Source: Cognatiluteimonas weifangensis (GTDB lineage Bacteria > Pseudomonadota > Gammaproteobacteria > Xanthomonadales > Xanthomonadaceae). From it: DNA of 64,000 nt. The first letter of the stretch is position 1. The number at the start of each line of letters is the position of its first letter. The translations under genes were made by a program, and so were the position numbers. The stretch is taken from positions 62,001-126,000 of the forward strand of contig NZ_QVPD01000006.1 of NCBI RefSeq assembly GCF_003416885.1, read 5' to 3'. The notes beneath the pieces are model-generated. The model saw only the letters and a list, made by a program, of their open reading frames with translations, did not search any database and had not been told where the DNA came from. Below are positions 8,288 through 18,036 of this stretch, one piece after another.

Positions 8288-9412
8288 ATGAGCCCCGCCC
8301 ACAGCACCGAGCCGAGCATCGCCGTCGACCGCGTGGAAGGCGACGGCGTCCGCCTGCGGCTGCTCGGCGACTGGACGCTGGAACACGCGACCGCGCTCGG
8401 CGCGGCCCTGCGCGACGCGCCGGCGACGGCGCGGGCGGTCGATGCCACCGCGGTCGACCGGCTGGACTCGATCGGGGTGCTGCAGTTGCTGCGCCATGCG
8501 CGGCGCTGTCACCTGGATTTCGCCGCCTTCGCCTTCCGCCCCGACCACCACGCCCTGGTCGCCGCGATCGAGGACGTCGCCGACGAGCGCCCCAGGCGCA
8601 AGCGCGAATACGGCGTCGCCGCCGCGCTGGCGCGCCTGGGCTTCGCGGTGGCCGACAACTGGCGCGAGATCGTCGCCCTGGTCAGCTTCGGCGGCGAAAG
8701 CCTGGTCAAGCTGCTGCGGATGCTGCGGCAGCCGCGCCGCTTCCGCCCGGTCGCGACCGTGGCCCACATGGAGCAGGTCGGGCTGGACGCGGTGCCGCTG
8801 GTGGCGCTGCTGTCGTTCCTGGTCGGGGCCGTGATCGCGTTCCTGGGCGCCAACATCCTCGCCGACTTCGGCGCCACCATCTACGTGGTGGAGCTGGTCA
8901 ACATCGCCTTCCTGCGCGAGTTCGGCGTGCTGCTGACCTCGATCGTGCTCGCCGGCCGCACCGCCAGTGCGTTCACCGCACAGATCGGCGCCATGGTCGG
9001 CCGCGAGGAGGTCGACGCGATGCGCACGCTCGGTCTGGACCCGGTCGACGTGCTGGTGATCCCGCGGCTGCTGGCGCTGCTGTTGACGCTGCCGCTGCTG
9101 AGCTTCATCGCCGACCTGGCCGGCCTGCTCGGCGGCATGACGGTGGGCGCCTACGGCCTGGACATCCCGCCGCCGGCCTACTTCGCGCGGATGCAGGACA
9201 CGATGCAGCTGCGGCATTTCCTGGTGGGGATGTCCAAGGCGCCGGTGTTCGCAGTGGTGATCGCGCTGATCGGCTGCCTGGAAGGACTGCAGGTCAAGGG
9301 CACGGCGCAGTCGGTCGGCGAGCGCACCACGTCCAGCGTGGTGCAGACGATTTCGCTGGTGATCGTGCTCGACGCGATCGCCGCGATCTGGTTCATGCAG
9401 ATGGACTGGTGA
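8288..9412 (+). CDS. MlaE-family lipid ABC permease with fused N-terminal STAS domain
   Basis: A protein of 374 residues, about 110 longer than E. coli MlaE. The extra N-terminus looks like a STAS domain (LRLLGDWTLEHATALGAALR, then VDRLDSIGVLQLL), the fold of the separate MlaB subunit. From about residue 150 the MlaE permease follows, with hydrophobic segments VALLSFLVGAVIAFLGANIL and EFGVLLTSIVLAGRTASAFT and the EEVDAMRTLGLDPVDVLVIP loop that contacts the ATPase. With the next three genes it forms an inner-membrane MCE transporter moving phospholipid between membranes. The start ATG at 8288 is the first in frame before the STAS domain. Confidence 0.88.
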   Translation: MSPAHSTEPSIAVDRVEGDGVRLRLLGDWTLEHATALGAALRDAPATARAVDATAVDRLDSIGVLQLLRHARRCHLDFAAFAFRPDHHALVAAIEDVADERPRRKREYGVAAALARLGFAVADNWREIVALVSFGGESLVKLLRMLRQPRRFRPVATVAHMEQVGLDAVPLVALLSFLVGAVIAFLGANILADFGATIYVVELVNIAFLREFGVLLTSIVLAGRTASAFTAQIGAMVGREEVDAMRTLGLDPVDVLVIPRLLALLLTLPLLSFIADLAGLLGGMTVGAYGLDIPPPAYFARMQDTMQLRHFLVGMSKAPVFAVVIALIGCLEGLQVKGTAQSVGERTTSSVVQTISLVIVLDAIAAIWFMQMDW

Positions 9413-9498
9413 AGGCGGTGACGGGTGATGGGTGATCGGTCATTTGCACAAGCGGGCTTTGCCCACGGCATTCCGCGGAACGGGGGCGCTTCGCCTTG

Positions 9499-10326
9499 AT
9501 GGCTCGCCAAGCGCCAGTCACCAATCCCGGCGAGGGCGACGCCATCGTGCGCGTACGCGGGCTGGTCAACCGCTTCGGCGCCCAGGTCGTGCATCAGGAC
9601 CTGGACCTGGACCTGCGCCGCGGCGAGATCCTCGGTGTGGTCGGCGGCTCGGGCAGCGGCAAGTCGGTGCTGATGCGCTCGATCATCGGCCTGCGCACGC
9701 CCAACGCCGGCGAGATCGAGGTGCTGGGCGTGGATGCGCGCTCCGAGGAACCCGCAGACCGGTCGCGGATCGAGCGCAGCACCGGGGTGCTGTTCCAGGA
9801 CGGTGCGCTGTTCTCCTCGCTCACCGTCGGCGAGAACGTGCAGGTCCCGCTGAAGGAACACCATCCGGAGTTGCCCGAGTCGCTGCGCTACGAGCTGGCG
9901 CTGCTCAAGGTCAAGCTCGCCGGCCTGCCCGCCGACGCGATCGACAAGCTGCCCTCGCAGCTGTCCGGCGGCATGCGCAAGCGCGCCGGCCTGGCGCGGG
10001 CGCTGGCGCTGGACCCGCCGCTGCTGTTTCTGGACGAGCCCACGGCCGGGCTGGATCCGATCGGCGCGGCCGCCTTCGACCACCTGATCCGCACCCTGCA
10101 GCAGGCGCTGGGCCTGACCGTGTTCCTGATCACCCACGACCTGGACACCCTGTACGCGATCTGCGACCGGGTGGCGGTGCTGGCCGAACGCAGGATCCTG
10201 GCGGTGGCGCCGCTGGCGGAACTGGAACGGTTGCCGCATCCCTGGGTGCAGGAATACTTCAACGGCCCGCGCGGCCGCGCCGCACGCCGCGCCGGGGCGC
10301 GGACCCCGGGGGACGCGTCCGCATGA
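9499..10326 (+). CDS. MlaF-like ABC transporter ATPase
   Basis: A protein of 275 residues that powers the lipid transporter encoded around it. The Walker A motif GGSGSGKS lies at about residue 50, the Q-loop GVLFQDGALF at ~97, the ABC signature QLSGGMRKRAGLARALA at ~155 and Walker B PPLLFLDEPTAGLD at ~172, followed by the switch His in ITHDLDTLYAICD. The GMRKRA form of the signature is typical of MlaF/TTG2A. The ATG at 9499 directly follows an in-frame TTG; the ATG is preferred. The gene is 86 bases after the permease gene. Confidence 0.93.
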   Translation: MARQAPVTNPGEGDAIVRVRGLVNRFGAQVVHQDLDLDLRRGEILGVVGGSGSGKSVLMRSIIGLRTPNAGEIEVLGVDARSEEPADRSRIERSTGVLFQDGALFSSLTVGENVQVPLKEHHPELPESLRYELALLKVKLAGLPADAIDKLPSQLSGGMRKRAGLARALALDPPLLFLDEPTAGLDPIGAAAFDHLIRTLQQALGLTVFLITHDLDTLYAICDRVAVLAERRILAVAPLAELERLPHPWVQEYFNGPRGRAARRAGARTPGDASA

Positions 10327-10438
10327 GCGCCGCCGCGTCCGCCGCCGCCCGCCTGCAGGCTGCCGGCGACTTCGCTATAACGGGGCCTGTCACGCACCGC
10401 CGCTGCTGCTCCCCGTTCCCCGCGCCCGGGTCCCGCTG

Positions 10439-11365
10439 ATGGAAACCAAAGCCAACTACGTCCTGATCGGCGTCTTCACCCTGGCCACTGCGGCATTCCT
10501 GCTGCTGTTCGGGCTGTGGGCCGCCAAGTACTCCTCCGAGCGCGACTGGCAGGCGTACCGGGTGATCTTCAGCGAGCCGGTCACCGGCCTGACCGAAGGC
10601 AGTTCGGTGCAGTACAACGGCATCGCCGTGGGTACCGTGGAAACCCTGGCGCTGGCGCCCAACGATCCGCGCCGTGTGATCGCCCGGCTCAAGATCCGGG
10701 CCGACATCCCGGTCAAGATCGACACCCGCGCCAAGCTCTCGATCACCAGCCTCACCGGCGTGCCGTTCATCCAGCTCACCGGCGGCAGCCCGGGCGCGCC
10801 GGCGCTCGCCCGCGGCGAGCGCGACGAGGTCCCGCTGATCCAGACCGAGGCCTCGGCCCTGCAGAACATCGCCGACACCGCCAACCGCCTGGTCGCGCGC
10901 ATGGACCAGGTGCTGAGCGAGGAGAACGTCGCGCGCATCGCCGCCACGCTGCAGCACATCGAGTCGCTGACCGGGACCCTCGCCGGCCAGCGCGAGGACC
11001 TGCGCGCGCTGGTGGTCAACGCGCGGCAGTCCAGCGCGCAACTGGCCAGGACCCTCGCCACCACCAACCGGGTGGTCGAGGACGTGGATCGCGAACTGGT
11101 CGCCAAGCTGCCCGGGCTGATCGCCAAGCTCGACGGCACCCTGACCCGGCTCGACGCCGCGGCCGGCGGCGCCGACGCGATCCTCAACGAGAACCGCGCC
11201 GCGATCCACAGCTTCGCCAACGACGGCCTGGCACAACTGGGGCCGACCCTGGCCGAGTTGCACCTGCTGATCCGCGACCTGCGCCGCATCAGCGACGGCC
11301 TCCAGGGCAGCCCGGCGCGCTACCTCATGGGCCGCGACGCCCCCAGGGAGTTCGAACCGAAATGA
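10439..11365 (+). CDS. MlaD-like MCE-domain substrate-binding protein
   Basis: A periplasmic lipid-binding subunit of 308 residues, anchored by one N-terminal helix (NYVLIGVFTLATAAFLLLFGLW). The MCE/MlaD domain follows (YRVIFSEPVTGLTEGSSVQY, GIAVGTVETL, SITSLTGVPFIQLTGG). The C-terminal ~170 residues are long, Ala/Leu-rich helices (IADTANRLVARMDQVLSE, QHIESLTGTLAGQREDLRAL), longer than in E. coli MlaD and closer to the helical tails of larger MCE proteins. The stop overlaps the start of the next gene (ATGA). A 112-base gap separates it from the ATPase gene. Confidence 0.9.
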   Translation: METKANYVLIGVFTLATAAFLLLFGLWAAKYSSERDWQAYRVIFSEPVTGLTEGSSVQYNGIAVGTVETLALAPNDPRRVIARLKIRADIPVKIDTRAKLSITSLTGVPFIQLTGGSPGAPALARGERDEVPLIQTEASALQNIADTANRLVARMDQVLSEENVARIAATLQHIESLTGTLAGQREDLRALVVNARQSSAQLARTLATTNRVVEDVDRELVAKLPGLIAKLDGTLTRLDAAAGGADAILNENRAAIHSFANDGLAQLGPTLAELHLLIRDLRRISDGLQGSPARYLMGRDAPREFEPK

Positions 11366-12033
11366 AATCGCGGATCGGGATACCGCCATCGCGATGGGCA
11401 ACGCGGGCCGCCACGCTGGCCGTGGCCGCGCTGCTCGCCGGCTGCGCGCTCGTCGGCGGCAACCGCGCGCCGACGACGATCTACGCGCCCGACCCGCGGG
11501 TGCCCGCAGACGCGGACTGGCCGCAGGTGGCGTGGCAGCTCACGATCGCCCGCCCGGAGGCTGCGCGCATGCTCGACAGCACGCGCATCGTGGTGCGGCC
11601 GACGCCGGGCGAACTGCAGGTCTACAAGGGCGCGGCCTGGGCGCGGCCCCCGGGCGAGCAGCTGCAGGACACCCTGCTGCACACGCTGCAGGATTCGCAA
11701 CGCATCCGTGCGGTCGCGCGCCAGGGCAGCGGCCTGGCCGCCGATTACCGACTGGAGCTGGAGCTGCGCCGCTACGAGGCCGACTACGCCGGCAACCCGG
11801 TGCCGGTCGCGACCATCGAGGTCGCCGCCCGGCTGCTGGACACCGGCGATCGGCAGGTGGTCGCCACCCGCACCTTCCTGCAGGCGGTGCCGGCCGCCGG
11901 CACCGACACCGCGCGGGTAGCCCAGGCCTTCGGCCAGGCGCTGGCCGCGATCGGCCACGACCTGGCCGGCTGGACCCTGGCCAGCGGCCAGGCGCACGCA
12001 CGCCGCCACCCGCAGCCGTCCGCGGCCCCGTAG
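11362..12033 (+). CDS. PqiC/YmbA-like ABC transport auxiliary lipoprotein
   Basis: A protein of 223 residues whose ATG overlaps the stop of the MCE gene by four bases. The N-terminus has a signal with a lipobox (ALLAGC), so it is lipidated, probably on the outer membrane. The body has the ABC-type transport auxiliary lipoprotein pattern: DSTRIVVRPTPGELQVYKGAAW, then QLQDTLLHTLQDSQRIRAV and YRLELELRRYEADYAG. PqiC-type lipoproteins complete MCE transport lines at the outer membrane. No periplasmic shuttle (MlaC) is encoded in this operon, which suggests this lipoprotein and the long MlaD tail bridge the gap. Confidence 0.87.
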   Translation: MKSRIGIPPSRWATRAATLAVAALLAGCALVGGNRAPTTIYAPDPRVPADADWPQVAWQLTIARPEAARMLDSTRIVVRPTPGELQVYKGAAWARPPGEQLQDTLLHTLQDSQRIRAVARQGSGLAADYRLELELRRYEADYAGNPVPVATIEVAARLLDTGDRQVVATRTFLQAVPAAGTDTARVAQAFGQALAAIGHDLAGWTLASGQAHARRHPQPSAAP

Positions 12034-12148
12034 CCGCGTCCGCACCTGCGCACGCGAGCGCGCGCCGCGCCAACCGCGGCCTCGCCCCGCGGCGGCCCGA
12101 CGCAACGGCATCGCAGCGCGGACCCTGGCCCGGTACCGTGGAGGCGCG

Positions 12149-12181
12149 GCGACCGCCCGGCATCCGGCCGGCGGCGGTCGC
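12149..12181. repeat. Inverted repeat between convergent genes
   Basis: GCGACCGCC (12149-12157) pairs perfectly with GGCGGTCGC (12173-12181). It sits between the lipoprotein gene and the convergent AlkB-like gene, 8 bases past the latter's stop. It could serve as a transcription end point, although no U-run is visible. The rest of 12034-12189 shows nothing else. Confidence 0.4.
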
Positions 12182-12189
12182 GGCCCCGC

Positions 12190-12780
12190 TCACGGATCGA
12201 GGATCCGGCGGAACGTCAGGTTGAGCCGCGGCCCGAGCGGGCGCGCGGTGCGCGGCAAGGCATGGCGGTAGTGGCGCTGGGTGTCGCCGGCCATCAGCAG
12301 CAGGCTGCCGTGCGGCAAGTCCAGCGCGAGCCTGCACGCCGGATCGCGGCGCTGCTTGAGCACGAAGCGCCGCGTCGCGCCCAGGCTCAGCGACGCGATC
12401 ACCGGCTGCGGCCCCAGGGCCGGCTCGTCGTCGCTGTGCCAGCCCATGCTGTCGCGACCGTCGCGGTACAGGTTGGCCAGCACGCTGTTGAAGGCCACGC
12501 CCAGTTCCGCCTGCAGCCGCGCGCGCAGCGGCTGCAACGCCGGCGGCCACGGTCGTGGCTGGAAGCGGGCGCCCGAGTAGGTGTAGACGGCGTCCGGATC
12601 GCCGATCCAGCAGCTCAACCGCGGCGCCGCCAGCTCGCGCCCGAACAGGCGCAGCCGGTGCACCTCCCACAAGATCGCGGCGGACAGCGCCTGCCACAGC
12701 GCATCCGCCTGCGCCGGCGCCAGCCAGGCGGGATCCAGCGCCAGTTCGGCACCGGGCAGCGGCAGCGGTTGCAGCGACAT
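12190..12780 (-). CDS. AlkB-like 2-oxoglutarate/Fe(II) oxygenase
   Basis: A protein of 196 residues. AlkB enzymes demethylate alkylated bases in DNA or RNA using Fe(II) and 2-oxoglutarate. The iron-binding H-x-D (GWHSDDE) lies near residue 113. The distal His is in YRHALPRT at ~175, and the 2OG-binding Arg pair is in GPRLNLTFR at the C-terminus. SARFQPRPWPPAL and FNSVLANLYRDGRDSMGWH match the short bacterial ALKBH2/3-like group. The ATG at 12780 is the only sensible start. It stands alone, divergent from the ETF-QO gene. Confidence 0.88.
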   Translation of the reverse strand: MSLQPLPLPGAELALDPAWLAPAQADALWQALSAAILWEVHRLRLFGRELAAPRLSCWIGDPDAVYTYSGARFQPRPWPPALQPLRARLQAELGVAFNSVLANLYRDGRDSMGWHSDDEPALGPQPVIASLSLGATRRFVLKQRRDPACRLALDLPHGSLLLMAGDTQRHYRHALPRTARPLGPRLNLTFRRILDP

Positions 12781-12886
12781 GGCCCTACGCTAGCGCGCCG
12801 GTGCCCGCCGGGGTGAATGCCGGCCCCACGATTTGCCGCCCCCGCCACAAACACCGAAAATCCCCGGCATGACCCAGGAGATCGCA

Positions 12887-14554
12887 ATGCCGCAGCCCGA
12901 CGAGGATCGCTCCGAGGACAGCCGCCCGGTCGCGATCGAGCGCGACGCCATGGAGTACGACGTGGTCACCGTGGGCGCCGGCCCGGCCGGACTGGCGTTC
13001 GCCATCCGGCTCAAGCAGCTGGCGCCGCAGCTGTCGGTGTGCGTGATCGAGAAAGGCGCCACCGTCGGCGCGCACATCCTCTCCGGCGCGGTGATCGAGC
13101 CCGGGCCGCTGGACGCGCTGCTGCCCGGCTGGCGCGACGCCCCGCCGCCGGTCTGCGTGCCCGCCGGCGCGGACGAGTTCTGGCTGCTGTCCAAGACCGG
13201 CGGCCGCCGGCTGCCGGTGCCGCCGGGGATGAAGAACCACGGCAACTTCATCGTCAGCCTCGGCGCGCTGTGCGCCTGGCTGGCGCCGCAGGCCGAGGCG
13301 CTGGGAGTGGAGATCTATCCCGGCTTCGCCGCCGCCGCACCGCTGCACGACGACAGCGGCCGCGTCGTCGGCGTGCGCATCGGCGACATGGGCGTGGCCA
13401 AGGACGGTTCGCACAAGCCCGGCTACACGCCCGGCATCGACATCCGCGCCAGGCTCACGGTGCTGGCCGAAGGCGCCCGCGGCAGCCTGACCAAGCAGCT
13501 GGTCAAGCGCTTCGCGCTGGATGCCGACAGCGACCCGCAGGGCTACTCGATCGGGATCAAGGAGCTGTGGCAGCTGCCGGCCGGGCGCACGACGCCGGGC
13601 AAGATCGTGCACAGCCTCGGCTGGCCCGCCGACAGCCGCACCTACGGCGGCGGCTTCCTCTACCACCTGGACGGCGACCGCGTCGCGCTGGGCTACGTCA
13701 GCGGGCTCGACTACCACGACCCGAACTACCAGCCGTGGGAAGCGTTCCAGCAATGGAAGAACCATCCCCTGTTCGCGCCGCTGCTGGAAGGCGGCAGCAT
13801 CCTTTCGGCCGGCGCGCGCGCCATCGTCACCGGCGGCTGGCAGTCGCTGCCCAAGGTCGAGATGCCCGGCGCGCTGCTGATCGGCGACGGCGCCGGCCTG
13901 CTCAACGTGCCCAAGATCAAGGGCACCCACCAGGCGATCCGCTCCGGCATGCTTGCCGCCGAGCATCTGGCCGCGCAGGCCGCTTCCGGCAGCCTGGACA
14001 GCGCCGGGTTCGACGCCAGGCTGCGCGCCTCGGCGGCGATGAAGGAGCTGCGCCGGGTCCGCAACGTCAAGCCCGGCTTCAAGCGCGGGCTGTGGTTCGG
14101 CCTGGCCAACGCCGCCTGGGAAACCGTCACCGCCGGCCTGTCGCCGTGGACCCTGAAGGTGACGCCGGACTGGTCCGCGCTCGACAAGCTCGGCGCGCAC
14201 GAGCAGCCCAAGCGCGACTACGCGACGCGCACGCTGCCGCCGCGCGACCGCCTGCAGGGCGTCTACTACGCCGCCACCGCCCACGACGAGGACCAACCGG
14301 TGCACCTGGTGGTGCACGACACCAGCATTTGCGTCGACCGCTGCGTGGTCGAGTACGGCAACCCCTGCACCAACTTCTGCCCCGCCGGCGTCTACGAAAT
14401 GGTCGACGACGCCAGCCAGCCGCACGGCCTGCGCCTGCAGGTCAACTCCGCCAACTGCGTGCACTGCAAGACCTGCGACATCAAGGACCCCTACGAGGTC
14501 ATCACCTGGGTCGCACCGGAAGGCGGCTCGGGGCCGAATTACCAGAATCTGTAG
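12887..14554 (+). CDS. etfD: Electron transfer flavoprotein-ubiquinone oxidoreductase
   Basis: A membrane-associated FAD and 4Fe-4S protein of 555 residues that passes electrons from reduced ETF to ubiquinone. The dinucleotide-binding motif VGAGPAGLAFAIRLKQL lies near the N-terminus. GGGFLYHLDGDRVALGYVSG and GDGAGLLNVPKIKGTHQAI are family-typical. The C-terminal ferredoxin domain has cysteines in NPCTNFCPAGVYE and NCVHCKTCDIKDP. The ATG at 12887 follows AGGAG at a spacing of 6; upstream ATGs at 12869 and 12833 are possible. Its partner ETF is encoded by etfBA at 22334-24024. Confidence 0.94.
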   Translation: MPQPDEDRSEDSRPVAIERDAMEYDVVTVGAGPAGLAFAIRLKQLAPQLSVCVIEKGATVGAHILSGAVIEPGPLDALLPGWRDAPPPVCVPAGADEFWLLSKTGGRRLPVPPGMKNHGNFIVSLGALCAWLAPQAEALGVEIYPGFAAAAPLHDDSGRVVGVRIGDMGVAKDGSHKPGYTPGIDIRARLTVLAEGARGSLTKQLVKRFALDADSDPQGYSIGIKELWQLPAGRTTPGKIVHSLGWPADSRTYGGGFLYHLDGDRVALGYVSGLDYHDPNYQPWEAFQQWKNHPLFAPLLEGGSILSAGARAIVTGGWQSLPKVEMPGALLIGDGAGLLNVPKIKGTHQAIRSGMLAAEHLAAQAASGSLDSAGFDARLRASAAMKELRRVRNVKPGFKRGLWFGLANAAWETVTAGLSPWTLKVTPDWSALDKLGAHEQPKRDYATRTLPPRDRLQGVYYAATAHDEDQPVHLVVHDTSICVDRCVVEYGNPCTNFCPAGVYEMVDDASQPHGLRLQVNSANCVHCKTCDIKDPYEVITWVAPEGGSGPNYQNL

Positions 14555-14680
14555 GCGCCCGCCGCCTCACCCCACCCGTGGCTCCTGCTGTACGGTTACA
14601 GCGTTTCGGGCCAGCGCTGCTGCTGGCCAGGTTCCCCCAGGAACGCATGTCGCGACGATGGCGAGCCGCCAAGTTGTGAC

Positions 14681-15316
14681 TCAGGCGGCGGTAAAGTCGC
14701 AGCCGGTGCTTGCGCGCACCTGCGCCAGGGTCACGCCCGGCGCCAGTTCGACCAGGGTCAGGCCCTCCGGCGTCACGTCGAACACCGCCAGGTCGGTGAT
14801 GATCCGGTCGACCACGCCGACCCCGGTCAGCGGCAGCGTGCATTCGCGCAGGATCTTGTGGCTGCCGTCCTTGGCCACGTGTTCCATCAGCACCACCACG
14901 CGCTGCACGCCGGCGACCAGATCCATCGCCCCGCCCATGCCCTTGACCATCTTGCCTGGCACCATCCAGTTGGCGAGGTCGCCCGTGTCGGTGACCTGCA
15001 TCGCGCCGAGGATCGCCAGGTCGATGTGGCCGCCGCGGATCATCGCGAACGAGTCGTGGCTGCCGAAATAGCTGGCTCCGGCGCGCGCGGTCACGGTCTG
15101 CTTGCCGGCGTTGATCAGGTCGGCGTCGAGTTCGGCGTCGGTCGGGAACGGACCGATGCCGAGCAGGCCGTTCTCCGACTGCAACCACACGTCCACGCCC
15201 TCGGGGATGTAGTTGGCCACCAGCGTCGGCAGGCCGATGCCGAGGTTGACGTAGGCGCCGTCGCTGAGTTCCTGCGCGGCGCGCTGCGCCATCTGCTCGC
15301 GGGTCCAGGCCATCAT
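14681..15316 (-). CDS. scoB: Succinyl-CoA:3-ketoacid CoA transferase subunit B
   Basis: A protein of 211 residues forming the catalytic half of the CoA transferase that activates acetoacetate with succinyl-CoA. The active-site Glu motif [12 protein letters not shown] lies near residue 50, with [25 protein letters not shown] and [19 protein letters not shown] following. The start uses the first of two adjacent ATGs (15316), which overlaps the scoA stop as ATGA behind a strong AGGAGGTGAA. The pair is transcribed scoA-scoB and probably serves ketone-body or branched-chain degradation. Confidence 0.95.
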   Translation of the reverse strand: MMAWTREQMAQRAAQELSDGAYVNLGIGLPTLVANYIPEGVDVWLQSENGLLGIGPFPTDAELDADLINAGKQTVTARAGASYFGSHDSFAMIRGGHIDLAILGAMQVTDTGDLANWMVPGKMVKGMGGAMDLVAGVQRVVVLMEHVAKDGSHKILRECTLPLTGVGVVDRIITDLAVFDVTPEGLTLVELAPGVTLAQVRASTGCDFTAA

Positions 15317-16044
15317 TTCACCTCCTGGCGCACGGTGCGCTGCTCGATGCGCTTCTCCGGATGCGGGTTGTGGACGATGCGGTCGACGTAGATGCCGGGC
15401 AGGTGCACCTGGTCGGGGTCGATCGCGCCGAGCGCGACGATCTCCTCGACCTCGGCGATGCAGACCTTGCCGGCCATCGCGCAGGCCGGGTTGAAGTTGC
15501 GCGCAGTCTTGCGGAACAGCAGGTTGCCGGCCGGGTCGGCCTTCCACGCCTTGACCAGCGCCACGTCGGCGGTGAGCGCGGTTTCCATCACGTACATGCG
15601 ACCGTTGAACTCGCGCGTTTCCTTGCCCTGCGCGACCACGGTGCCGTAGCCGGTGGCGGTGTAGAACGCCGGGATCCCGGCGCCGCCGGCGCGCAGGCGC
15701 TCGGCCAGGGTGCCCTGCGGGTTGAATTCGAGTTCCAGCTCGCCGGCCAGAAACTGGCGCTCGAACTCCTTGTTCTCGCCCACGTAGGACGAAATCATCT
15801 TGCGGATCTGGCGCGTGCCCAGCAGCTGGCCGAGGCCGAAACCGTCGACCCCGGCGTTGTTGGAGATCACGGTCAGGCCCTTGACCCCGGAGTCGCGCAG
15901 CGCCGCGATCAGCGCCTCGGGAATGCCGCACAGGCCGAAGCCGCCGACCGCGAGGGTCTGGCCGTCGGCGACGACGCCACGCAGGGCGTCGTGCGCATCC
16001 GTGAAGAGCCTGCCGGCAGAGCGGCCCGCTTGTCCTGTACCCAT
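15313..16044 (-). CDS. scoA: Succinyl-CoA:3-ketoacid CoA transferase subunit A
   Basis: A protein of 243 residues, the CoA-binding subunit of the same enzyme. The glycine-rich CoA-binding region is visible as [20 protein letters not shown] near residues 34-53. [32 protein letters not shown] and [18 protein letters not shown] are all characteristic. It overlaps scoB by four bases. The N-terminal ~15 residues ([16 protein letters not shown]) are slightly longer than some homologues, so a later start is possible but no better one is seen. Confidence 0.95.
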   Translation of the reverse strand: MGTGQAGRSAGRLFTDAHDALRGVVADGQTLAVGGFGLCGIPEALIAALRDSGVKGLTVISNNAGVDGFGLGQLLGTRQIRKMISSYVGENKEFERQFLAGELELEFNPQGTLAERLRAGGAGIPAFYTATGYGTVVAQGKETREFNGRMYVMETALTADVALVKAWKADPAGNLLFRKTARNFNPACAMAGKVCIAEVEEIVALGAIDPDQVHLPGIYVDRIVHNPHPEKRIEQRTVRQEVK

Positions 16045-16122
16045 GGTCGAATCCCCGATGACGAATGCCGCCAGTTTAACGCGGCCCCCGCTGCCGGTCG
16101 TTCGTACCTTCGGGCAAGGCCG

Positions 16123-18036
16123 TCATGGCGCGGTGAGCAACGCCACCAGGCGGTCGGCGAGCGCCTGCGGCTGCGCCGCCGTGGTGTCCAGGGTGACTTC
16201 GGCCCGTTCCGGCACCTCGTACGGCGAATCGATGCCGGTGAAGTTGCGGATCTCCCCGGCCCGGGCCCTGGCGTAGAGGCCCTTGACATCGCGCTGCTCG
16301 GCGACCTCCAGCGGGGTGTCGACGAACACCTCCAGGAACTCGCCCTCGCCGAACAACTCCCGCGCCATCCGCCGTTCGGCGCGGAACGGCGAGATGAAGC
16401 TGACCAGCACGATCAGCCCGGCGTCGACCATCAGCCTGGCCACCTCGGCGACGCGACGGATGTTCTCGACCCGGTCCTCGGCGGTGAACCCCAGGTCCTT
16501 GTTGAGGCCGTGGCGGACGTTGTCGCCGTCCAGCAGGTAGGTGTGCCGGCCCAGCGCCAGCAGTTTCTTTTCCACCAGGTTGGCGATGGTCGACTTGCCC
16601 GAGCCCGACAGGCCGGTGAACCACAGGCAACGCGGGGTCTGGTGCTTGATCTGCGCGCGCGCGGCCTTGTTCACCTCCAGGTGCTGCCAGTGGATGTTGC
16701 CGGCGCGGCGCAGGGCGAAGGCCAGGGTGCCGGCGGCAACGGTGGCGTTGGACTGCCGGTCGATCAGGATGAAGGCGCCGAGCTCGTGGTTGTCGGCATA
16801 GGCCTCGAACGGCACCGGCTGGTCCAGGTATAGGTTGCAGTAGGCGACCTCGTTCAGCACCAGGTGCTTGGCGGCCAGTTCCTCCTGGGTGTTGACGTCG
16901 ACCTTGTGCTTGATCTCGGTGACCTGCGCGCCGACGGTGCGGGTGCCGATCCTGAGCCAGTACGGGCGCCCGGGCAGCAACGGCTGCTCGCCTAGCCACA
17001 GCAGGTGCGCGGCGAACTGGTCGGCGATCTCGGGCGGGCTGGCGGCGGCAGCGAGGACGTCGCCGCGGCTGGCGTCGATCTCGTCGGCGAGCGTGAGCGT
17101 GACCGCCTGGCCGGCCGCGGCCCGCGGCAGGTCGCCGCCGGCGGTGACGATGCGCGCGATCCGCGAGCGCTGCCCGGACGGCAGCACCGCGATCTCGTCG
17201 CCGGGCGCGATCGCGCCGGCGGCGATGGTGCCGGCGAAGCCGCGGAAATCCTGGTCCGGGCGGCAGACCCATTGCACCGGCATGCGGAAGCCGAGGCTGC
17301 CGTTGGCGCCGCTGCGCTCGATGCGAACGGTTTCCAGATGCTGCAGCAGGGTTTCGCCCGTGTACCACGGCATCGCCGCCGAGCGCTGCAGCATGTTGTC
17401 GCCCTTCAGCGCCGACAGCGGGATGCAGGTGACGTGCGGGATGCCGAGCGTCGCCGCCAGCTCGCGGTAACCGGCGACGATGTCGTTGAAGACGGTTTCG
17501 TCGTAATCCACCAGGTCCATCTTGTTGACCGCCAGCAGCACGTGGCGGATACCCAGCAGGGACACGATGTAGCTGTGGCGCCGGGTCTGGGTCAGCAGGC
17601 CCTTGCGCGCGTCGACCAGCATCACCGCGAGCTCGGCGGTGGAGGCGCCGGTAGCCATGTTGCGGGTGTACTGCTCGTGGCCGGGGCAGTCGGCGACGAT
17701 GAACTTGCGCTTGTCGGTGTCGAAGAAACGGTAGGCGACGTCGATGGTGATGCCCTGCTCGCGCTCGGCGGCGAGGCCGTCGACCAGCAGCGCGAAGTCG
17801 ATCTCGCCGTTCTGGGTGCCGAAGCGCTTGCTGTCGCTTTCCAGCGCGCTGACCTGGTCGTCCAGCAGCAGCCGGGTGTCGTGCAGCAGGCGCCCGATCA
17901 GGGTGCTCTTGCCGTCGTCGACGCTGCCGCAGGTGATGAAGCGCAGCAGGCTCTTGCCTTCGTGCCGGCGCAGGTAGTCGGCGACCTGGGCGTGGGCGCC
18001 GCCCGGCGCAACGGGGGCCTCGTGGGAGATGGCCAT
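16123..18036 (-). CDS. cysNC: Bifunctional sulfate adenylyltransferase subunit 1 / adenylylsulfate kinase
   Basis: A fusion of 637 residues. The first ~430 are CysN, the GTPase that drives APS formation with CysD: P-loop [26 protein letters not shown], and [10 protein letters not shown]. The last ~190 are CysC, which phosphorylates APS to PAPS: P-loop [24 protein letters not shown], and [14 protein letters not shown]. This fusion is usual in xanthomonads. It begins at ATG 18036, sharing a base with the cysD stop. PAPS is the sulfate donor for assimilation and for sulfotransferases such as the one at 25689 in this window. Confidence 0.96.
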   Translation of the reverse strand: MAISHEAPVAPGGAHAQVADYLRRHEGKSLLRFITCGSVDDGKSTLIGRLLHDTRLLLDDQVSALESDSKRFGTQNGEIDFALLVDGLAAEREQGITIDVAYRFFDTDKRKFIVADCPGHEQYTRNMATGASTAELAVMLVDARKGLLTQTRRHSYIVSLLGIRHVLLAVNKMDLVDYDETVFNDIVAGYRELAATLGIPHVTCIPLSALKGDNMLQRSAAMPWYTGETLLQHLETVRIERSGANGSLGFRMPVQWVCRPDQDFRGFAGTIAAGAIAPGDEIAVLPSGQRSRIARIVTAGGDLPRAAAGQAVTLTLADEIDASRGDVLAAAASPPEIADQFAAHLLWLGEQPLLPGRPYWLRIGTRTVGAQVTEIKHKVDVNTQEELAAKHLVLNEVAYCNLYLDQPVPFEAYADNHELGAFILIDRQSNATVAAGTLAFALRRAGNIHWQHLEVNKAARAQIKHQTPRCLWFTGLSGSGKSTIANLVEKKLLALGRHTYLLDGDNVRHGLNKDLGFTAEDRVENIRRVAEVARLMVDAGLIVLVSFISPFRAERRMARELFGEGEFLEVFVDTPLEVAEQRDVKGLYARARAGEIRNFTGIDSPYEVPERAEVTLDTTAAQPQALADRLVALLTAP

